DNA of 6,391 nt from Euryarchaeota archaeon UBA91 (GCA_002499705.1 DAMU01000014.1:1-6391); one strand, 5' to 3'; shown: positions 1 to 6,074, counted from the stretch's first letter. Translations and numbers: made by a program. The notes: generated from the letters alone by a model not told the origin.

Positions 1-93
1 CTTGTATTCACGTACACATACATCGCTAAGGATGCGGTTAATGGACACGTGGGTCGAGCTGATTATGGATTTAGATGTGTGACCATTTGTTGA
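1..93 (+). CDS. Possible C-terminal end of a protein, perhaps of the formylglycine-generating-enzyme (FGE-sulfatase) fold
   Basis: Frame 1 is open from the window edge to a TGA at 91-93 (30 residues). It uses many RNY-type codons such as GAT, GGT, GTT, AAT and GCT. The fragment ends with GRADYGFRCVTIC. A terminal GFRC-plus-small-residue motif is typical of the end of FGE-sulfatase (SUMF1/EgtB/PvdO-like) domains, which act as oxygen-dependent or ligand-binding modules and are often secreted. The family match rests on this short motif alone. Frame 2 is also open over the same stretch (to a TGA at about 80-82) but has a less coding-like codon pattern. The start and all catalytic residues lie outside the window. 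If real, its stop is about 65 bp before the next gene on the same strand. Confidence 0.35.
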   Translation, partial: LVFTYTYIAKDAVNGHVGRADYGFRCVTIC

Positions 94-130
94 ACATTCA
101 CTCTTATGATCACGAAACCTGCGTAACCTC

Positions 131-138
131 TTTTTACA
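131..138 (+). promoter_or_regulatory. Candidate archaeal TATA box for the membrane-protein gene at 158
   Basis: The AT-rich run TTTTTACA is centred about 23-24 nt before the ATG at 158. This fits an archaeal TATA box driving a leaderless transcript that starts at or near the ATG. No Shine-Dalgarno-like purine run precedes the ATG. The match to a TATA consensus is only moderate. Confidence 0.3.
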
Positions 139-157
139 ATTATTCTGAGTTGAGTGC

Positions 158-964
158 ATGGATGACACAGATGCAATGCCTGAGAACCTTCCGCCTCCAA
201 AAGTGCTCATCGGAAATCCAACTAAAAATGAAATATCGGGTACAGTTGCTCAATCAAGTTCTAACATAACTCCAAATGCGTGGGGTAGCGCTCCAATGGA
301 GGTGAAGTCTCGTTCTCAGTGGGTTTGGTTTGTTGTTGGGCTGATTCTTTTCCCCATCGCAGTTGGCATAATCAGTACTTCTCTAGCATTCATGTCTAAT
401 TTGCAGAATGAAAATGAAAATTATGAGCCACAAAAGAGGGAGGATATTCAACTGGGAGGAGAAACACTTTCGCTTAATGAATTCAGAATGACTGCTAATT
501 TTGAAAATTACTACGGTTCACACGATTATTGGGATTTGAACATAGAGAGTATCTCAGGCAATGAAAATTGGTATGCTGGAATCCACGGTGACATGGATGA
601 GGGTGGTGGTGATTTCGGTTTCGGGACTGAACTGGATGAGAGTGGTTCGACGTGGACGATAACCAATGCCTATGGTGATGAAGGAAATTTAACGGTATAT
701 TTGCAAGTTGAAGGAAACACAATTCGAGTTGCTAGCCCCCAAAATCTCAATGACCCAAACTATGTCAATTACTATTCTTACGATGATAATTCTATTTTCG
801 ATCTTGAATCTGCATCACTCATAATATGGCCAATGTCCGTTATTTTAGGCGTAGTGTGGGGTTTTGCAACGGATCGAAGAGGATTCTCGTTTGGTGTGAT
901 GATTTGGGGTTCAGTCGTTCTTTTGTGGTCTGCACTGATTCTTGCGCTTATCATACTCTGGTAA
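158..964 (+). CDS. Hypothetical membrane protein with three predicted transmembrane helices and an external acidic domain
   Basis: I do not recognise this 268-residue protein. A polar N-terminal tail rich in Pro, Asn and Ser (residues 1-50) ends in a short basic patch (EVKSR). A strong hydrophobic helix follows at about 54-78. A hydrophilic, strongly acidic region covers about 80-217; it is rich in Asn, Asp, Glu, Gly, Tyr and Trp, has few Lys, lacks Cys, and carries a potential N-glycosylation sequon NLT near 177. Two closing helices lie at about 218-236 and 244-267, separated by the basic turn ATDRRGFS. The positive-inside rule puts the N-terminus and this turn in the cytoplasm and the acidic domain outside. 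The alternating pattern of the external part suggests a small beta-sandwich. The ATG at 158 fits the upstream TATA-like box, though Met7 is also possible. The gene ends 123 bp before the DUF1295 gene on the same strand. I infer a surface-exposed membrane protein of unknown function. Confidence 0.75.
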   Translation: MDDTDAMPENLPPPKVLIGNPTKNEISGTVAQSSSNITPNAWGSAPMEVKSRSQWVWFVVGLILFPIAVGIISTSLAFMSNLQNENENYEPQKREDIQLGGETLSLNEFRMTANFENYYGSHDYWDLNIESISGNENWYAGIHGDMDEGGGDFGFGTELDESGSTWTITNAYGDEGNLTVYLQVEGNTIRVASPQNLNDPNYVNYYSYDDNSIFDLESASLIIWPMSVILGVVWGFATDRRGFSFGVMIWGSVVLLWSALILALIILW

Positions 965-968
965 GTTT

Positions 969-992
969 ATCAATATCGAAAACAATATTGAT
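969..992 (+). repeat. Perfect 8-bp inverted repeat just after the membrane-protein gene
   Basis: ATCAATAT at 969-976 and ATATTGAT at 985-992 form a perfect inverted repeat around an 8-nt loop, starting 5 nt after the TAA at 962-964. Three T residues overlap and follow the right arm (992-994). It could fold at the transcript end and help termination or protect the 3' end. The stem is A/T-rich and no long T-run follows, so it is not a classic intrinsic terminator. It could also be a protein-binding palindrome. Confidence 0.35.
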
Positions 993-1020
993 TTGCTAGT
1001 AAATATACCTCGTTCAAAAT

Positions 1021-1056
1021 CTGGGTATGAAGCCCATTGCATAGATGGGTCTACAG
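1021..1056 (+). promoter_or_regulatory. Pair of mutually exclusive hairpins upstream of the DUF1295 gene
   Basis: The segment CCCA (1033-1036) can pair with TGGG at 1022-1025 (7-nt loop). Alternatively GCCCAT (1032-1037) can pair with ATGGGT at 1045-1050 (7-nt loop, one G-T wobble). CTG at 1021-1023 and CAG at 1054-1056 flank the set. Only one hairpin can form at a time. If the transcript starts near 1088, as the nearer TATA-like box suggests, this region is not in the mRNA and the repeats would act, if at all, as DNA sites. If it starts from an AATATA-like box at about 1002-1008, the hairpins lie in a 5' leader. The stems are short and may be chance. Confidence 0.2.
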
Positions 1057-1058
1057 AA

Positions 1059-1065
1059 TTATTAA
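1059..1065 (+). promoter_or_regulatory. Candidate archaeal TATA box for the DUF1295 gene
   Basis: TTATTAA is centred 26 nt before the ATG at 1088, the spacing expected for a leaderless archaeal transcript. No ribosome-binding sequence lies just before the ATG. A second AT-rich box (AAATATA, about 1002-1008) is a weaker alternative that would give a leader of roughly 60 nt. Confidence 0.35.
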
Positions 1066-1087
1066 CAATGCGATGATGCTAGAATAG

Positions 1088-1993
1088 ATGATAGCAATGG
1101 ATTCTACTCGTCAAGATTTGCGACTAACAACAATCGTTGTAACTTCCGTGATGATCATTGTTTTTTTAGTGGTAAGTGCTGTTGGAAAGAAATCAGTCAT
1201 GCTGAATGGTTTCTCTGCTGTATTCTATTGCGCAGTAATTAGTATAGGCATGCAATTGGTAGCATGGATACCTGGTTCTATCGCAAAAACTGAACGCTTC
1301 TATGACATAACCGGTGGTTTAACCTATCTCACAGTGGTGGGTTTCAGCCTTTGGGCAGGATCGCAGTCCGAGCCTCCAAGTATGAGAGAATTAATCGTCA
1401 GTTTACTTGTTGTTATCTGGTCTTTACGTCTTTCCTACTTCCTTTATTCTCGCATTCATCGAACCGGAAAGGACGGACGCTTCGATCAACTCAAAACATC
1501 ACCAATTCGATTTCTCATACCATGGTCACTGCAAGGCTTGTGGGTTTTCCTAACCATGATCGTCGTTATTGTAATTAACAGTCAAGCAGATTCAGCTCCT
1601 CCATTTGGGATATGGGACGGTTTGGGACTGACAATATGGATACTCGGATTTGGTATTGAAGTCATAGCAGATAACCAAAAAACGGTATTCAATAAAGATC
1701 CGATTAATACTGGCAAATGGATAGACAGTGGTTTGTGGTGTTATTCCAGACATCCAAACTATCTAGGGGAAATCCTTCTATGGACTGGAATCGCCTTCTT
1801 TGGAATATCTTGCTTTACAGGTTTGGAAAGAGTTGCTTGGATTTCGCCAATATTCATCTATCTTCTCTTAACCAAAGTCAGTGGAATTCCTATCCTCGAC
1901 AAACGAGGCTTAGAAAAGTGGAGAGATAATCCAGAATATCAAAAATACAGAGAGAATACTCCAGCTCTTATCCCGCGATTAAGTAAAAAATAA
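1088..1993 (+). CDS. DUF1295 family membrane protein (steroid 5-alpha-reductase-like superfamily)
   Basis: This 301-residue integral membrane protein belongs to the DUF1295 family. The family sits in the superfamily that includes the C-terminal domain of steroid/polyprenol 5-alpha-reductases and isoprenylcysteine methyltransferases. The likely role is NAD(P)H-dependent reduction, or methylation, of a lipid-like substrate in the membrane; the substrate cannot be read from the sequence. Family landmarks appear in order: FYDITGGLTYL (71-81), RLSYFLYSRIHRTGKDGRFD (114-133), ADNQKTVF (194-201), GLWCYSRHPNYLGEILLW (215-232), KVSGIPILDKRG (263-274) and a terminal WRDNPEYQKYRENTPALIP (278-296). The SRHPNYLGE motif is the signature cofactor-side segment. 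Hydrophobic helices lie at about 13-31, 42-63, 75-91, 99-121, 142-164, 176-194, 226-243 and 249-263. Length matches the family, so it is intact. The ATG at 1088 fits the TATA spacing; a second ATG at 1097 is equally usable. The gene is convergent with the photolyase. Confidence 0.92.
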   Translation: MIAMDSTRQDLRLTTIVVTSVMIIVFLVVSAVGKKSVMLNGFSAVFYCAVISIGMQLVAWIPGSIAKTERFYDITGGLTYLTVVGFSLWAGSQSEPPSMRELIVSLLVVIWSLRLSYFLYSRIHRTGKDGRFDQLKTSPIRFLIPWSLQGLWVFLTMIVVIVINSQADSAPPFGIWDGLGLTIWILGFGIEVIADNQKTVFNKDPINTGKWIDSGLWCYSRHPNYLGEILLWTGIAFFGISCFTGLERVAWISPIFIYLLLTKVSGIPILDKRGLEKWRDNPEYQKYRENTPALIPRLSKK

Positions 1994-2163
1994 TTATATT
2001 GATAATCGAATGCCTTCCTTCAAGAGCCTGCAGCAATGAAATATTTGGCAAATAATGAATCAGAACACCGGATTTTCATACATTCGTGATACAGACGCTA
2101 CCCTCTTGCTACATCGTTTGCAGAGGTGTTCATTTTGAGAACAAGCCTTGCATTGTCGAAGAA

Positions 2164-3696
2164 TTACCGTAATTTTTCGAGACTGAGTTTGAATGATTGC
2201 AAGTTTTTTTTCCGTGATTCTTTTCTATCTATTATTGGATTTGGATAGTCTTTGCCAATCAGACATCCTACTGATTCTTGGATATGCAATGGAGCTAAAT
2301 GTGGCTCAAAGATGTATTTTGAAGGGAATTCAGAAAGTTCTGGGACCCAGTATCTGATAAATTCTGCATCCTTGGTTTCGACGTTTAAACTCGATTTAGA
2401 ATCAGGACAGGGATTGTATATCCTGTAATAGGGCATTGAAAATGGTGCAACGCCTGCTAACCAAAGCCAATTTCCGTTATTCAGCGCCCAATCGCTATCA
2501 ATTAATTTACGCTCAAATATATCCCTACCATGTGTCCAATTTTGCCATAATTGACCGCGAGTCAGAAAGCAAGAAACGGCGTGTCTTCCAAGGTGATGCA
2601 TCCAACCTGTAGCGTTCAATTGACGCATCATGGCATCAATCAAGGGAAATCCAGTTTGACCCGAGTCCCAAGAATCGAGCAATGCATTGTCCAATTCCCC
2701 CCATTCGATTTCTTTGCATTGAGAATTGCCTGAATCTTGGTCCCAATTCTCAACAGATCTTGAGAGAAGGTAAAACATTTCTCTGAACATAATTTGTCCA
2801 TGAAGTGAAACTGGCGGCACAGTATGCTCACTTGATTGTTGTATTTCCGAGCATGAATTCCATAATCGTCGTATTGAGAGACAACCAGTGCTGATGTAGG
2901 GCGATAATCCAGTGGTTGTTGGTTCCATTGGATTGCCTTGAACATTTGTTGAAATTGACTTGGGTTTGCTAAAATTCTTGACGTAATCATGCTGGGATGT
3001 TACCTTCTTTTCCAATCTTGAAATTGCTTCATTTTCCCCCCCAAGGAAATAGCCAGATGCAGTTAGTAAGGGCTGAATCTTGTCGAGTGAAACTTGATAT
3101 TTTGAATTCACCGAAAGACCTTGACTGCGTTTAAGTGACGAGGGATTTGGGTCATTTGTTTCGAAAATAATATTTTCGTAATCTCCGAATTCGGTTTTGA
3201 ACAATCGGATCATATCTTTCATTGATTTAGGTGGTTTATACCCTGAGGAACCCACGATTGCTTCAATATCAAGGATTGTTTGACTTGAGGGAAATGATTT
3301 GGCAGACCAAGTTTGGTTCGTGCTGATTAATTTATTTTCAATGGTTTCTGATTGTTTTCTATCCCGGGGATTTGTAGAATATTCATGTAGTAAAATTACC
3401 TCGAATGGTTGCAATTGTTCTCTAAGTGACTCGAAAACTTCTAAGCAATCCCCTGAAAAAATATGTAAGTCGAGGTCGAATTTATTTTTCAAATTTTGAT
3501 GCAGATTCTCTACACAATCAAACTGGAATCGTAATCTGTGCTCAGCCATAGTTTGGGTGCTTCTCAGATGAATTTTTTCATCAAAAATATATATTGGAAG
3601 AATCAAATCTACGTTTTCAGATTCATAGGCCCAAGACAATACTGGATTGTCATGGATACGCAAGGAGTTACGGAACCACACAACGGCAACTTGCAT
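2164..3696 (-). CDS. Animal-type (6-4) photolyase / cryptochrome
   Basis: A FAD-dependent blue-light photolyase, expected to repair UV-induced (6-4) photoproducts in DNA. The ATG at 3696 gives 510 residues. A TTG 21 nt upstream (3717) would add seven residues but is less likely, because the family starts right before the VVWFRNSLRIHDNP strand and the TATA spacing points to 3696. Numbering below is from the ATG; add 7 for the TTG form. The N-terminal antenna domain covers about 1-125, and the FAD-binding helical domain about 205-490. Typical (6-4)/animal-cryptochrome blocks are GYFLGGENEAISRLE (215-229), TTTGLSPYISTGCLS (260-274), WDSGQTGFPLIDAMMRQL (343-360), WMHHLGRHAVSCFLTRG (365-381), ALNNGNWLWL (404-413) and FPSKYIFEPHLAPLHIQ (457-473), followed by GCLIGKDYPNPIID. 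The histidine pair needed for (6-4) repair is present (His368 and His372). The electron-transfer Trp triad appears intact (Trp410, Trp387, Trp332 by analogy with E. coli 382/359/306). Asn occupies the flavin-N5 position, as in photolyases rather than signalling cryptochromes. There is no long C-terminal signalling tail. I infer a repair enzyme, probably acquired by transfer in this lineage. Confidence 0.95.
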   Translation of the reverse strand: MQVAVVWFRNSLRIHDNPVLSWAYESENVDLILPIYIFDEKIHLRSTQTMAEHRLRFQFDCVENLHQNLKNKFDLDLHIFSGDCLEVFESLREQLQPFEVILLHEYSTNPRDRKQSETIENKLISTNQTWSAKSFPSSQTILDIEAIVGSSGYKPPKSMKDMIRLFKTEFGDYENIIFETNDPNPSSLKRSQGLSVNSKYQVSLDKIQPLLTASGYFLGGENEAISRLEKKVTSQHDYVKNFSKPKSISTNVQGNPMEPTTTGLSPYISTGCLSIRRLWNSCSEIQQSSEHTVPPVSLHGQIMFREMFYLLSRSVENWDQDSGNSQCKEIEWGELDNALLDSWDSGQTGFPLIDAMMRQLNATGWMHHLGRHAVSCFLTRGQLWQNWTHGRDIFERKLIDSDWALNNGNWLWLAGVAPFSMPYYRIYNPCPDSKSSLNVETKDAEFIRYWVPELSEFPSKYIFEPHLAPLHIQESVGCLIGKDYPNPIIDRKESRKKNLQSFKLSLEKLR

Positions 3697-3718
3697 GATT
3701 TGCGTTATCAGATTCAAG

Positions 3719-3726
3719 GTTTAAAC
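3719..3726 (-). promoter_or_regulatory. TATA box of the photolyase gene (leaderless promoter)
   Basis: The palindrome GTTTAAAC contains TTTAAA at 3720-3725, centred 26-27 nt upstream of the photolyase ATG at 3696. That is the standard archaeal TATA-to-start-site distance, so transcription should begin at or next to the A of the ATG. This supports a leaderless mRNA and decides the start codon: the TTG at 3717 lies upstream of the predicted transcript start. The BRE region just upstream is only weakly purine/A-rich. Confidence 0.55.
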
Positions 3727-3738
3727 ATCTGTTCATTT

Positions 3739-3872
3739 TCATAGAGATGCGAATGCTTCACGCAAAGCCGTTCCACCAACAATTTCGGTCGGATTGACCT
3801 ACTCTAAACACCAGTACGAATGGCGTCTTTTGGATGACTACCGTTATGAACAAAAGCAGGCAAGAGATTGCA
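3739..3872 (-). pseudogene. Possible frame-broken gene remnant between actin and photolyase genes
   Basis: Two short minus-strand stretches with a strong RNY codon pattern lie end to end in different frames. The first (3872-3804) reads through FVHNGSHPKDAIRTGV to a TAG. The second (3798-3739) reads VNPTEIVGGTALREAFASL to a TGA. A single-base change of frame near 3799-3806 would join them, although the TAG must also be bypassed. Neither has a start codon, and the first begins inside or right after the actin-gene stop. I do not recognise the product. Alternatives are chance open frames, or a sequencing error in a short real gene; a plus-strand frame is also open across the same bases. Confidence is low. 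Confidence 0.22.
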
Positions 3873-3873
3873 C

Positions 3874-4899
3874 TCAGCGGGTTGCAAGAGTGAGGTTCTT
3901 CCACATCTCTTCAGGGACTTCCATTGCAAGTCTTAGACCACCCATTGCGCCAAGGCGAACCGGGTCATCAACAACGTGAACATTCACATCGCCCATATCA
4001 GAGAGTTTTCTCTCAATCATGGCACCAAGACCCTTAATTCCAGATCCGCCACCAGCGAGAACCATATTTCGACGGAATTCGTCATGATATTCTGGGTTCG
4101 AACCTGCAATCAGTTGCTTAACGTTCTCTACAATAGGGTCAACAATTGATTCACAAGCACGTTGGATGCAGTCAGTAATGTCAAGATTCATTGCTTTACC
4201 TTCGATTGAAAAGTCAACCATAACTGGTTCGTCAGGAGATGCAGAGCCAACAAAGGAATACTGTTCCTTCCAGCGTCGAGCCATGTCCTTGGTAATTTGC
4301 GCACCACTATACTTGGATTGAACTTCTTTGATAATTGCTCGGTCAATGAAATCACCAGCATGGCCAGTGTGCATTTGGTCGCCCGGACCAGGGATTGTAC
4401 CGTATACACGGCAAAGGTCAGCTGTTCCTGCACCTATGTCAATAACCAGAGTGTGTTCAATCATATCAAGTGCATAAGCAACTGCGAAAGGTTCTGAAAT
4501 AATCATAGCAGCGTTTACTGAACCTGCTGCAGCGTCAAAGATTGATGTCTTATCGACATAACTGGCTTCAGCAGGTGCGCCAATAACTGCGACCACACGA
4601 TCGTAATCTTCTGGGTCAGAAAGACCGATAAGATGAGTAATGAAGTGTGCAATAAATTCACGGTCTTCTTGTGTGTCCTTGATTACACCAAGTTCCAATG
4701 GTCGGAATAGGTTCAGAGCAAGTCTGTTTTTGAGAGCTTCTTCACCAAAAAGAACATCACGCTTGAGGAAGTTTCGAGCAATCGGGTCCTTTGGAGTGCC
4801 GATGACGGTGAGTTCTTCTTCTTCATGACTATCCGAAGATACCATTACGGAACGGAAGGTTCCTAAATCAATTCCAATATACAATATGTCTTCTGCCAT
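3874..4899 (-). CDS. MamK/MreB-type actin-like ATPase
   Basis: This 341-residue protein has the actin/Hsp70 ATPase fold and should polymerise into cytoplasmic filaments. Nucleotide-site motifs are complete: phosphate-1 IGIDLGTFRSVM (8-19), connect-1 IISEPFAVAYAL (133-144), phosphate-2 LVIDIGAGTADLC (151-163) and adenosine motif MVLAGGGSGIKGLGAMI (279-295). Several blocks resemble MamK, the magnetosome-positioning actin, more than classical MreB: GTPKDPIARNFL (34-45), LFGEEALKNRLALNLFRPLE (50-69), GTIPGPGDQ (167-175), KEQYSFVG (211-218), and a tail with GGLRLAMEVPEEMWKNL (320-336). There is no obvious N-terminal amphipathic helix of the kind by which MreB binds membranes. Length matches MamK/MreB. 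The comparison to MamK is from memory, not an alignment. No magnetosome genes are visible here, so a cell-shape, positioning or division role is as likely. The gene lies 158 bp downstream of the double zinc-ribbon gene on the same strand. The ATG at 4899 directly precedes the phosphate-1 strand, so the start is secure. Confidence 0.95.
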   Translation of the reverse strand: MAEDILYIGIDLGTFRSVMVSSDSHEEEELTVIGTPKDPIARNFLKRDVLFGEEALKNRLALNLFRPLELGVIKDTQEDREFIAHFITHLIGLSDPEDYDRVVAVIGAPAEASYVDKTSIFDAAAGSVNAAMIISEPFAVAYALDMIEHTLVIDIGAGTADLCRVYGTIPGPGDQMHTGHAGDFIDRAIIKEVQSKYSGAQITKDMARRWKEQYSFVGSASPDEPVMVDFSIEGKAMNLDITDCIQRACESIVDPIVENVKQLIAGSNPEYHDEFRRNMVLAGGGSGIKGLGAMIERKLSDMGDVNVHVVDDPVRLGAMGGLRLAMEVPEEMWKNLTLATR

Positions 4900-5011
4900 A
4901 GCACTCGCCTATCCTTGCCATTGCGAACTACCTTATGAAGAATGCCTCCCCTGTGAGAGTAGTTTTTCACATGAAATCGGCAAATTCACTCGAGGAACGG
5001 GATTAGGATAA

Positions 5012-5050
5012 TTCTATAGAAACGACTACAAACGAGTATTTTATCGAGTA
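5012..5050 (-). repeat. Three near-repeats of AACGAGTA and a palindrome between zinc-ribbon and actin genes
   Basis: On the plus strand, AACGACTA (5021-5028), AACGAGTA (5031-5038) and ATCGAGTA (5043-5050) recur at 10- and 12-bp steps, about one helical turn. Next to them is a perfect 10-bp palindrome, TTCTATAGAA (5012-5021), which could serve as a TATA element. The block is about 110-150 bp upstream of the actin ATG at 4899 and just past the zinc-ribbon stop. It could be an operator with promoter for the actin gene, giving a leader of roughly 85-90 nt. A closer candidate box, TTCATAAG (about 4933-4940), would give a short leader. All of this rests on short matches. Confidence 0.25.
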
Positions 5051-5054
5051 AAAA
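5050..5054 (-). terminator. T-run just after the zinc-ribbon gene stop
   Basis: On the minus strand, three bases after the TGA (5060-5058), there is a TTTTT run (5054-5050), followed by another A/T stretch containing TAAAATA. Archaeal RNA polymerase often stops at T-rich tracts in the non-template strand without a hairpin. A single five-base run is weak evidence. Confidence 0.3.
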
Positions 5055-5057
5055 TCT

Positions 5058-6074
5058 TCAACACCACTCTTCACATGCTTGGCAATACCATGCAGCATAT
5101 TCAGGATAGAGTTGAGCCATTTTACCACAACTCGTGCACTCTTTGAGTGTGTCTTCACCATACATCTCTAAGACCATTTGAACGTGATAGACATCATCAA
5201 TGCCGAGTTGTTGACGCATTGACCAGAGCAGTTGGTCTTCGCTAGGAGAGATGATTCCATCCTCCAATACCAATTCGACGATGTTTCGGTAATCTTCGAA
5301 ATCTTGAAGATTTCGAGCATCGAGAATAATGCCATTCTTTTCAGCAACAATGTCAGTACCTCCTGGGTCATCGACGAAAAGAACCAATGATTCAGCTTTC
5401 AACTCATCACTACGAAGTTCAAATGAAATTCGGGCTCCTTCAAGGGTAGCAAATACCATTTCTGAATTGTTATTGATTGTCGTCGTAATCGAACGGGCTG
5501 TATCTTCAGCAGAACGACCTTTGCGCCACCCATTGGGATCATTGACATTAAAGCAATAAAATTCTGTACCAATTCCTGGATACTCTAAACGTATTTCTTC
5601 CCCGCCATCAAAACCATTGGCGACCACAGTAAGTGCAGCCACTTCAGTCGATACAATATTATCATCGTCATCAAAACTAATCATCAATGGCTTTCTCTCC
5701 TCTGTAGCCGAATTAAAGTGGCCTTGCATACCTGTCATCCATTTATCTTCAAGTCGAGCGAGCGATTCCTCTTGTTTCTTTGAAAGATTCTTTTCAACTC
5801 CGAGGACTCCAGCCAAACTGCCTGATTCAATTTCACGCTTAAATTCTTCAATTTGTTCCATGTCCTGCTGATACGTCGGGAGTGCATTCGAACTTGAATC
5901 TTCGACGTAATCGGGGTCTGGCCACTCATGTTGACATGAGACACACGAAAGGTATCCAGTCATTGTTGATGGTTGGGCATCCCCACCGCAACGAGGGCAA
6001 GCACCACCTTCAGTGAACCCGAGATTGTCAACAGCCTCGCGACGGCCTTTTCGTATATTGCCGAATCCCGCCAT
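5058..6074 (-). CDS. Hypothetical multidomain protein with N- and C-terminal zinc ribbons
   Basis: I do not recognise this 338-residue soluble protein as a named family. In order: a basic N-terminal stretch (FGNIRKGRREAVDN); a zinc ribbon with Cys26, Cys29, Cys44 and Cys47 (CPRCG then CVSC); a linker and charged, probably helical or coiled-coil segment at about 67-117; and a beta-rich domain at about 125-245. The part DTARSITTTINNNS (191-204) plus the following strands resembles the helix-then-strands pattern of small beta domains in phage-tail or surface proteins. A helical segment at about 262-302 follows, with an acidic loop (EDGIISPSEDQLLW), like EF-hand or TerB-type helix pairs. A second zinc ribbon closes the protein: Cys313, Cys316, Cys331, Cys334, plus the last residue Cys338. 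The ATG at 6074 is 68 bp after the DUF35 stop. A weak TATA-like TTGATAGAAAA lies about 25 nt upstream. There is no signal peptide or membrane helix, so it is cytoplasmic. Paired ribbons suggest binding to nucleic acid or protein partners; this is inference. Confidence 0.87.
   Translation of the reverse strand: MAGFGNIRKGRREAVDNLGFTEGGACPRCGGDAQPSTMTGYLSCVSCQHEWPDPDYVEDSSSNALPTYQQDMEQIEEFKREIESGSLAGVLGVEKNLSKKQEESLARLEDKWMTGMQGHFNSATEERKPLMISFDDDDNIVSTEVAALTVVANGFDGGEEIRLEYPGIGTEFYCFNVNDPNGWRKGRSAEDTARSITTTINNNSEMVFATLEGARISFELRSDELKAESLVLFVDDPGGTDIVAEKNGIILDARNLQDFEDYRNIVELVLEDGIISPSEDQLLWSMRQQLGIDDVYHVQMVLEMYGEDTLKECTSCGKMAQLYPEYAAWYCQACEEWC

Noticed and set aside
75..269. Plus-strand 64-residue frame overlapping the start of the membrane-protein gene
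   Set aside because: It overlaps a longer frame with convincing transmembrane helices and shows no domain features of its own.
2128..2150. Short inverted repeats (GTTC/GAAC and CAAG/CTTG) downstream of the photolyase as a terminator
   Set aside because: The stems are only 4 bp and have no following T-run in the transcribed direction; this is within chance expectation.
3697..3717. Upstream TTG start for the photolyase, adding seven residues
   Set aside because: The ATG at 3696 fits the family N-terminus and lies 26-27 nt from a good TATA box; the TTG would lie upstream of the predicted transcript start.
3794..3979. Plus-strand open frame across the actin 3' end and the following gap
   Set aside because: Half of it is antisense to the conserved actin C-terminus, it has no recognisable motif, and no promoter-like box precedes it.
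3874..4899. Magnetosome gene cluster
   Set aside because: Only the actin-like protein resembles a magnetosome component; none of the other genes in view looks like mamA, mamB, mamE, mamI, mamM or similar.
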